DNA of 64,000 nucleotides from a virus: positions 1 to 64,000 of IMG/VR virus record IMGVR_UViG_3300021963_000002, one strand, 5' to 3'. The notes beneath the pieces are model-generated. The model made no database searches. It was not told where the DNA came from and saw only the letters and a program-made list of their open reading frames with translations. The translations under genes were made by a program, and so were the position numbers. This document shows positions 60,737-64,000 of this stretch, piece by piece (position 1 is the stretch's first letter; every line of letters begins with the position of its first letter).

Positions 60737-62151
60737 CAGATCAGATCGAGCCAGTCGGTTGTGGGCGTTGTAGCAACCGCTGAGAGCGCAAGAGCGAGTG
60801 CCATCACTGAGTCGTCGTGGGCACCATCACCAGCACAGCGATCTCCCGTTTCCAACTGCCGGAACATCAGCATCTCGTGATAAAAGGGCTCTCTGGGAAC
60901 GACGAGCTCTTCGCGCTCTAGGAAGTAGGTGATGCGGTCGGTGTTGGAGATCTTGTTGGGCCGGTTGGTGTTGTAGGGCTCGACCATGTACTTGGCCAGG
61001 GCCTTGGAGAGCACCTCAGAGACCACGGCACCCACCCCGTTCTTCTCACAAATCACCTTGTTGGGCGCGAAGTTCTCCGCCTGCTCAATGATCTGCTGGA
61101 TGCAGTAGTCGCTGGACTTGTAGCGGGTGCGGAAGATGTTGACGACTTGGTACGGGGGCCTGGTGATGTCGAGGACGACGGAGCACCAGTAGTCGTCTCC
61201 TCCTGCTGCAGGGTCGACGGCCATGATGTAGTCGCGGTTCATAAGACCGCACTCGATCAGCTCCCCGTGGCACGCCTTCTCCACCAGGGGCGGAGGGAAG
61301 ATCTGGGCGTCGGAGGCGACGAAGTCCATCTCATACTCCTGCCGCCAGGAGCGGTCAGTGAGTTTGGCCTTCGCCTTGGTCTTGGTTGCCCAGTTGGGGT
61401 CGGCTGCGTAGATGGGGATGTCGGAGTAGTGGATGCGGAAACGGTTCCACCCGTCCTCGTCCTCCCCGTGCCAGAGGTTGGCGAACATGTTGCCCATGCC
61501 GTTGGGCGTGGACAGCAGGATCAGCTTGCCCCGGTCGCCCAGGGTGGCCATCGTCGGCTGCGCTGCTGTGTAGATCTCTTCAGCACCGTCAAGGAAGGCG
61601 GCCTCATCGAGCACCACCACAGAGACTGACGGGATGCCTCGGGCGGCCCGGGGTGTTGCGGGTAGGAAGTAGATGGTGCCCAGCCCCTTGAAGGAGAGCT
61701 CACTGTTGGATTCAGTGGTGAACTCAATTCCTGAGTCCGCGATGCTGGCGGCCTGAGCTCGGATCCGTTTCCCCAGGGCGCCAGAGTCAGCAGCGGTCTT
61801 GGAGAAGACCACAGCAGCAAAACCCGGTTCCGTTAGGGCTCGACACAACAGGTAGGAGCAGACCGTCTCGGAGGCGCCGACCTGACGGCTCTTCAGCACA
61901 ATCGTGTACTGGCTCTTGCAGATCGAGTCGATGAGCCGCTTCTGAACGTCGAAGGGCACAAACGGCTTGACGCTGCCGGAGGTACGGATCCAGGTCAGCG
62001 GGGCGAATTGGTCCCAGCGGTCAGCGGTAGGGAAGCGAGGTTTGAAGCCGACGGCGGTGGAAGTGAGGCGTTTCTGCTCCTCTTCCTTGTCACGCTGCGC
62101 TTGTAATTTCTCTAACCTCTCCAACCGGGTTAAGAGCTTGGCGCTGGGCAT
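60736..62151 (-). CDS. terL: Terminase large subunit
   Basis: The 471-residue packaging motor has an ATPase part with Walker A VLKSRQVGASET, Walker B SVVVLDEAAF and coupling motif LLSTPNGMGNMF. The RNase H-like nuclease has IMAVDPAAGGDDYW, KVICEKNGVGAVVSE and AGDGAHDDSVMALALAL, supplying the metal-binding acids. It cuts concatemers and pumps DNA through the portal. The start overlaps TerS by 62 bases, which is long but common for this pair. Confidence 0.93.
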   Translation of the reverse strand: MPSAKLLTRLERLEKLQAQRDKEEEQKRLTSTAVGFKPRFPTADRWDQFAPLTWIRTSGSVKPFVPFDVQKRLIDSICKSQYTIVLKSRQVGASETVCSYLLCRALTEPGFAAVVFSKTAADSGALGKRIRAQAASIADSGIEFTTESNSELSFKGLGTIYFLPATPRAARGIPSVSVVVLDEAAFLDGAEEIYTAAQPTMATLGDRGKLILLSTPNGMGNMFANLWHGEDEDGWNRFRIHYSDIPIYAADPNWATKTKAKAKLTDRSWRQEYEMDFVASDAQIFPPPLVEKACHGELIECGLMNRDYIMAVDPAAGGDDYWCSVVLDITRPPYQVVNIFRTRYKSSDYCIQQIIEQAENFAPNKVICEKNGVGAVVSEVLSKALAKYMVEPYNTNRPNKISNTDRITYFLEREELVVPREPFYHEMLMFRQLETGDRCAGDGAHDDSVMALALALSAVATTPTTDWLDLI

Positions 62152-62518
62152 TGGCTTCTAGCTGTTCCAGGCGACGCTCAATCGTCCGCGCTTCGTACTG
62201 CTTATGAGCGGAGTCGATGAGGATCTTGATTGCCTGAACTTTAACGCTCACACTAATCTCCGGGTTCTCGTCATCAATGATCTCCCGGAGCTTCTGAATT
62301 GCTTCGGGTAGAGCTTCAGACGTGACGCCGAAGGTGCGATGGAAGATCTCCTGCTGGTATTGCCAGATGGCATCGTTGAATTCTTCCAGCTGCTTCCAGG
62401 CGCGGATGCCTTCTGTGGAACACTTGGCGCGCTTTGCTGCTTCGCGCCAGGTCAAGCCAGCGGCTAGTCCTTGAGCTGCCAGAACCTGGCGCTCATTCAA
62501 TTCCTTGGGTCTTTCCAT
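62090..62518 (-). CDS. terS: Terminase small subunit
   Basis: The 142 residues have an N-terminal helix-turn-helix (NERQVLAAQGLAAGLTWREA, AKRAKCSTEGIRAWKQLEEF), a helical middle for oligomerisation and a C-terminal coil (ERRLEQLEANAQRQAL) that reaches TerL. It recognises the packaging site. Position directly upstream of terL, with a long overlap, is decisive. Confidence 0.82.
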   Translation of the reverse strand: MERPKELNERQVLAAQGLAAGLTWREAAKRAKCSTEGIRAWKQLEEFNDAIWQYQQEIFHRTFGVTSEALPEAIQKLREIIDDENPEISVSVKVQAIKILIDSAHKQYEARTIERRLEQLEANAQRQALNPVGEVREITSAA

Positions 62519-62700
62519 TGGTTTGAAAGATTTTGTGCTGCTTCCATGGCCGCCCAGCGCATGCCAGCGGGTTGAACAACGAAGGCGAGTCGGGCCAGAT
62601 CCGTGGCGATGGCAAGGAGTTGGTCTCGGTCCATTTTTTCCATGCCCTTCACCAAATTGGCGAAGCGGAGCTGGTCATTGACACTCGCTTCAATCGTCAT
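62497..62700 (-). CDS. Small hypothetical protein upstream of terS
   Basis: Sixty-seven helical residues: MTIEASVNDQLRFANLVKGM, KMDRDQLLAIATDLARLAFV, AMEAAQNLSNQWKDPRN. It overlaps terS by 22 bases and the preceding gene by 11. No family recognised. Confidence 0.6.
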   Translation of the reverse strand: MTIEASVNDQLRFANLVKGMEKMDRDQLLAIATDLARLAFVVQPAGMRWAAMEAAQNLSNQWKDPRN

Positions 62701-63118
62701 CGATAAAGTCCTCAGGACTCATTCCCTCATGCTGTTCAGCAAGGGCAGTACCGAGGCGTGAGATCAGGGTGCGGGTGTAGGGAAAGGCGGCTGCCTCGTT
62801 ACCTGCTTTGATGCTCCGCTTGATCATGCGGAACAGTTCTTTGTTCTCGGAGCGGCTGTGTCGGGATTCCTCCAGGCAGGCTCCCATGATCTCCTCCATC
62901 GTGCTGTAGTCAGCGCGGGCCGCCACCTTGCGGGTGTAGGCGTAGGTGAGAACAGAGGCGAGGCCCCACTCGTCATAACTTCGAACTAGATCACCGTCCT
63001 CGTCAATCTCCTCAAACTGTCGAGCTAGAGGGTGGACATACGCTGAAGGGATCAGCGCGAGCGGTACAGCGCAATCTGTGGTGTATTCCACGAGGGTAGG
63101 AGTACCTGCCCTATTCAA
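62690..63118 (-). CDS. Hypothetical protein of the terminase operon
   Basis: The 142 residues include CAVPLALIPSAYVHPLARQF, SYDEWGLASVLTYAYTRKVA, LEESRHSRSENKELFRMIKR, ending GMSPEDFIDDD. Helical, slightly acidic. Its position suggests expression with packaging genes; no function recognised. Confidence 0.6.
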   Translation of the reverse strand: MNRAGTPTLVEYTTDCAVPLALIPSAYVHPLARQFEEIDEDGDLVRSYDEWGLASVLTYAYTRKVAARADYSTMEEIMGACLEESRHSRSENKELFRMIKRSIKAGNEAAAFPYTRTLISRLGTALAEQHEGMSPEDFIDDD

Positions 63119-63124
63119 GCGTGG

Positions 63125-63289
63125 TTATAGCGTGCACGAATCGTCGGTGATACGGCGAATACGGTAGGGGAGGTCTTTGCTGATGAAGTTGTTGTTCGCG
63201 TGCTGCACTTCTGCATCTGTGATGGCCAGGATCTTGTAGAGGCTCCCGGCGGGCTCGGTGAGCTTGATCATCACGGCTGGTGCAGTCAT
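63125..63289 (-). CDS. 54-residue hypothetical protein
   Basis: ATG 63289 to TAA 63125. The product MTAPAVMIKLTEPAGSLYKI, then DAEVQHANNNFISKDLPYRI, RRITDDSCTL reads as a small globular protein with good codon use. It ends just before the next gene begins at 63118. No family recognised. Confidence 0.6.
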   Translation of the reverse strand: MTAPAVMIKLTEPAGSLYKILAITDAEVQHANNNFISKDLPYRIRRITDDSCTL

Positions 63290-63351
63290 TTTGCGATCTT
63301 CGGCGATCCCAAAATTAGCTGCTTTCAGCTCAGAAAGTCTTAAGGGAAAAC

Positions 63352-63522
63352 CTAGTCCTCCCAGTCGTTGTCGTACACCGCGACGTGCTTGTACTGGCTT
63401 GTTTTAGGTGGCTGCTTGGGCGGCTTCGGGATCCGGACTACGCGGAATCCGAATAAACGGCAGATATTAGAAAGGCGAGTAAAAAGCGCTTCCACGTCAC
63501 CTCCGGTTTTATCTAGTTTCAC
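63352..63522 (-). CDS. 56-residue basic hypothetical protein
   Basis: GTG 63522 is preferred because it lies downstream of the terminator hairpin; an ATG 30 bases earlier is possible. The product KLDKTGGDVEALFTRLSNIC, RLFGFRVVRIPKPPKQPPKT ends in YDNDWED. A helical head and a Pro/Lys linker are visible. It would be the first gene of the terminase operon after the terminator. Confidence 0.55.
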   Translation of the reverse strand: MKLDKTGGDVEALFTRLSNICRLFGFRVVRIPKPPKQPPKTSQYKHVAVYDNDWED

Positions 63523-63554
63523 ACAGTCGGTGGACCTGCTGCAGAAACGCAAAA

Positions 63555-63581
63555 GCCGGGGTAGGGGGACCTACACCCGGC
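63555..63581 (-). terminator. Rho-independent terminator before the terminase operon
   Basis: On the minus strand GCCGGG...CCCGGC (63581-63576 with 63560-63555), extended by TAGG/CCTA pairing, forms a GC-rich stem followed by TTTTGCGTTTC. It stops transcripts from the genes to the right, so the terminase operon needs a promoter between about 63525 and 63555 or partial read-through. Read rightward it is followed by TATTTTAC and may also act. Confidence 0.7.
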
Positions 63582-63723
63582 CTATTTTACGTGGAACCTT
63601 CACTATCTCTTTCGGTTTCGGTACATTGTGAGCGCACCGAAGAAGAAGCTCGCCAGGTGCTTCATACCCGAGGGGGATTGGCGTTCGAGCTTGGCCAGTC
63701 CTTGAACGAGGCGGATCCTCTGA

Positions 63724-63870
63724 TCAAGGTGAAGCCTCACCCTCAAGCTTGTATCCCCACTCCTTGGCAACAGCCTCGGCGTCATCCATGCGGGCCTCAT
63801 CGAGGAGCTGAATGACGCGCTCGCTGCACCACATTGTGTTGAGATCTTCGAGAGATACAACCCTGTACAT
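63724..63870 (-). CDS. 48-residue hypothetical protein
   Basis: ATG 63870 to TGA 63724 gives MYRVVSLEDLNTMWCSERVI, QLLDEARMDDAEAVAKEWGY, KLEGEASP, a compact helical and acidic protein. Longer frames on both strands here are Arg/Pro-rich shadows. About 140 bases without other signals separate it from the terminator at 63581. Confidence 0.6.
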   Translation of the reverse strand: MYRVVSLEDLNTMWCSERVIQLLDEARMDDAEAVAKEWGYKLEGEASP

Positions 63871-63884
63871 CTAGCGCTATTTCG

Positions 63885-64000
63885 CTAGCTCCACTGTAGA
63901 GGTTGTGCTGCTGACTTCTTCTTCCTCTTGCGGTTCGGTGCTCTGGACATCCATGCGGGTGGATGCCGAAACAAGGCTGTCTGCGATTGCACAACCAGCG
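63885..64000 (-). CDS. C-terminal part of a possible lipoprotein, cut by the window edge
   Basis: The frame enters from the right edge with AGCAIADSLVSASTRMDVQS and ends EEEEVSSTTSTVELAK at TAG 63885. The AGC-A at the very edge looks like a lipobox, with the signal peptide outside the window, followed by a short acidic Ser/Thr-rich mature part. It would then be a tiny outer-surface or spanin-type (o-spanin) lipoprotein. The upstream sequence is needed to decide. Confidence 0.5.
   Translation of the reverse strand, partial: LVVQSQTALFRHPPAWMSRAPNRKRKKKSAAQPLQWS

Noticed and set aside
63603-63860. An 85-codon minus frame and a 74-codon plus frame near the right edge
   Set aside because: Both are Arg/Ser/Pro-rich. 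A third frame (63724-63870, minus) gives a regular acidic protein with a clean ATG.

Overview
The window is part of the genome of a long-tailed, lambda-like tailed phage (siphovirus morphotype) that very probably infects a GC-rich cyanobacterium such as marine or estuarine Synechococcus. The head and tail modules are complete: TerS/TerL, a DUF1073-type portal, MuF, a DUF2213 protease, a DUF2184 major capsid, a 1606-residue tape measure and a frameshifting tail chaperone. The cyanobacterial link comes from a DUF4278 protein, a ThyX/class II ribonucleotide reductase/PolA nucleotide set typical of cyanophages, and small proteins of cyanobacterial style. A tyrosine recombinase next to a complete tRNA-Arg(UCU), and a putative regulator divergent from the replication gene, suggest a temperate phage or one descended from temperate phages. 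Genes run off both edges, so the genome is longer than 64 kb. The assignment rests on motif reading; no database search was possible.

Layout. (1) 1-6079, minus strand: a partial unknown gene, a ~925-bp non-coding region, then an early operon (HNH nuclease, RusA resolvase, ThyX, KOW-like protein, RecB-type nuclease, SSB, RHH-like protein, putative regulator). (2) 6080-6197: divergent control region. (3) 6198-11851, plus: primase-helicase carrying a cluster of DNA repeats in its 3' end, family A DNA polymerase and dCTP deaminase. (4) 11787-12452, minus: three small genes including an AbrB-like one. (5) 12541-16434, plus: class II RNR with small membrane and helical companions. (6) 16425-19444: integrase (minus), tRNA-Arg (minus), a repeat-bearing non-coding stretch, DUF4278 and DUF3310 genes. 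(7) 19441-21462, minus: lysis cassette (two-domain endolysin and two small membrane proteins, one apparently extended by a -1 frameshift). (8) 21535-23879, plus: tail-fibre/tropism cassette closed by a terminator. (9) 24111-64000, minus: late operon read from terminase (right) through head, connector and tail to adhesion proteins (left).

How the genes work together: ThyX, RNR and dCTP deaminase supply dNTPs; primase-helicase, PolA, SSB, RusA and the RecB-type nuclease replicate and recombine DNA; integrase and regulator would control lysogeny. The late tail order (tape measure, M, unknown, L, K, I-J) follows phage lambda, except that I and J are one protein.

The most unusual signals are: a 10-bp element repeated seven times in all three reading frames inside the primase-helicase gene; a start-codon-less reading frame entered from a holin-like gene at A-AAA-AAG; promoter/operator-like sequences shared by the primase and integrase genes; a CG..(C)I....KC cysteine module spread over three adjacent basic virion-region proteins; and an I-J tail fusion. 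Many genes here are only 30-60 codons long.
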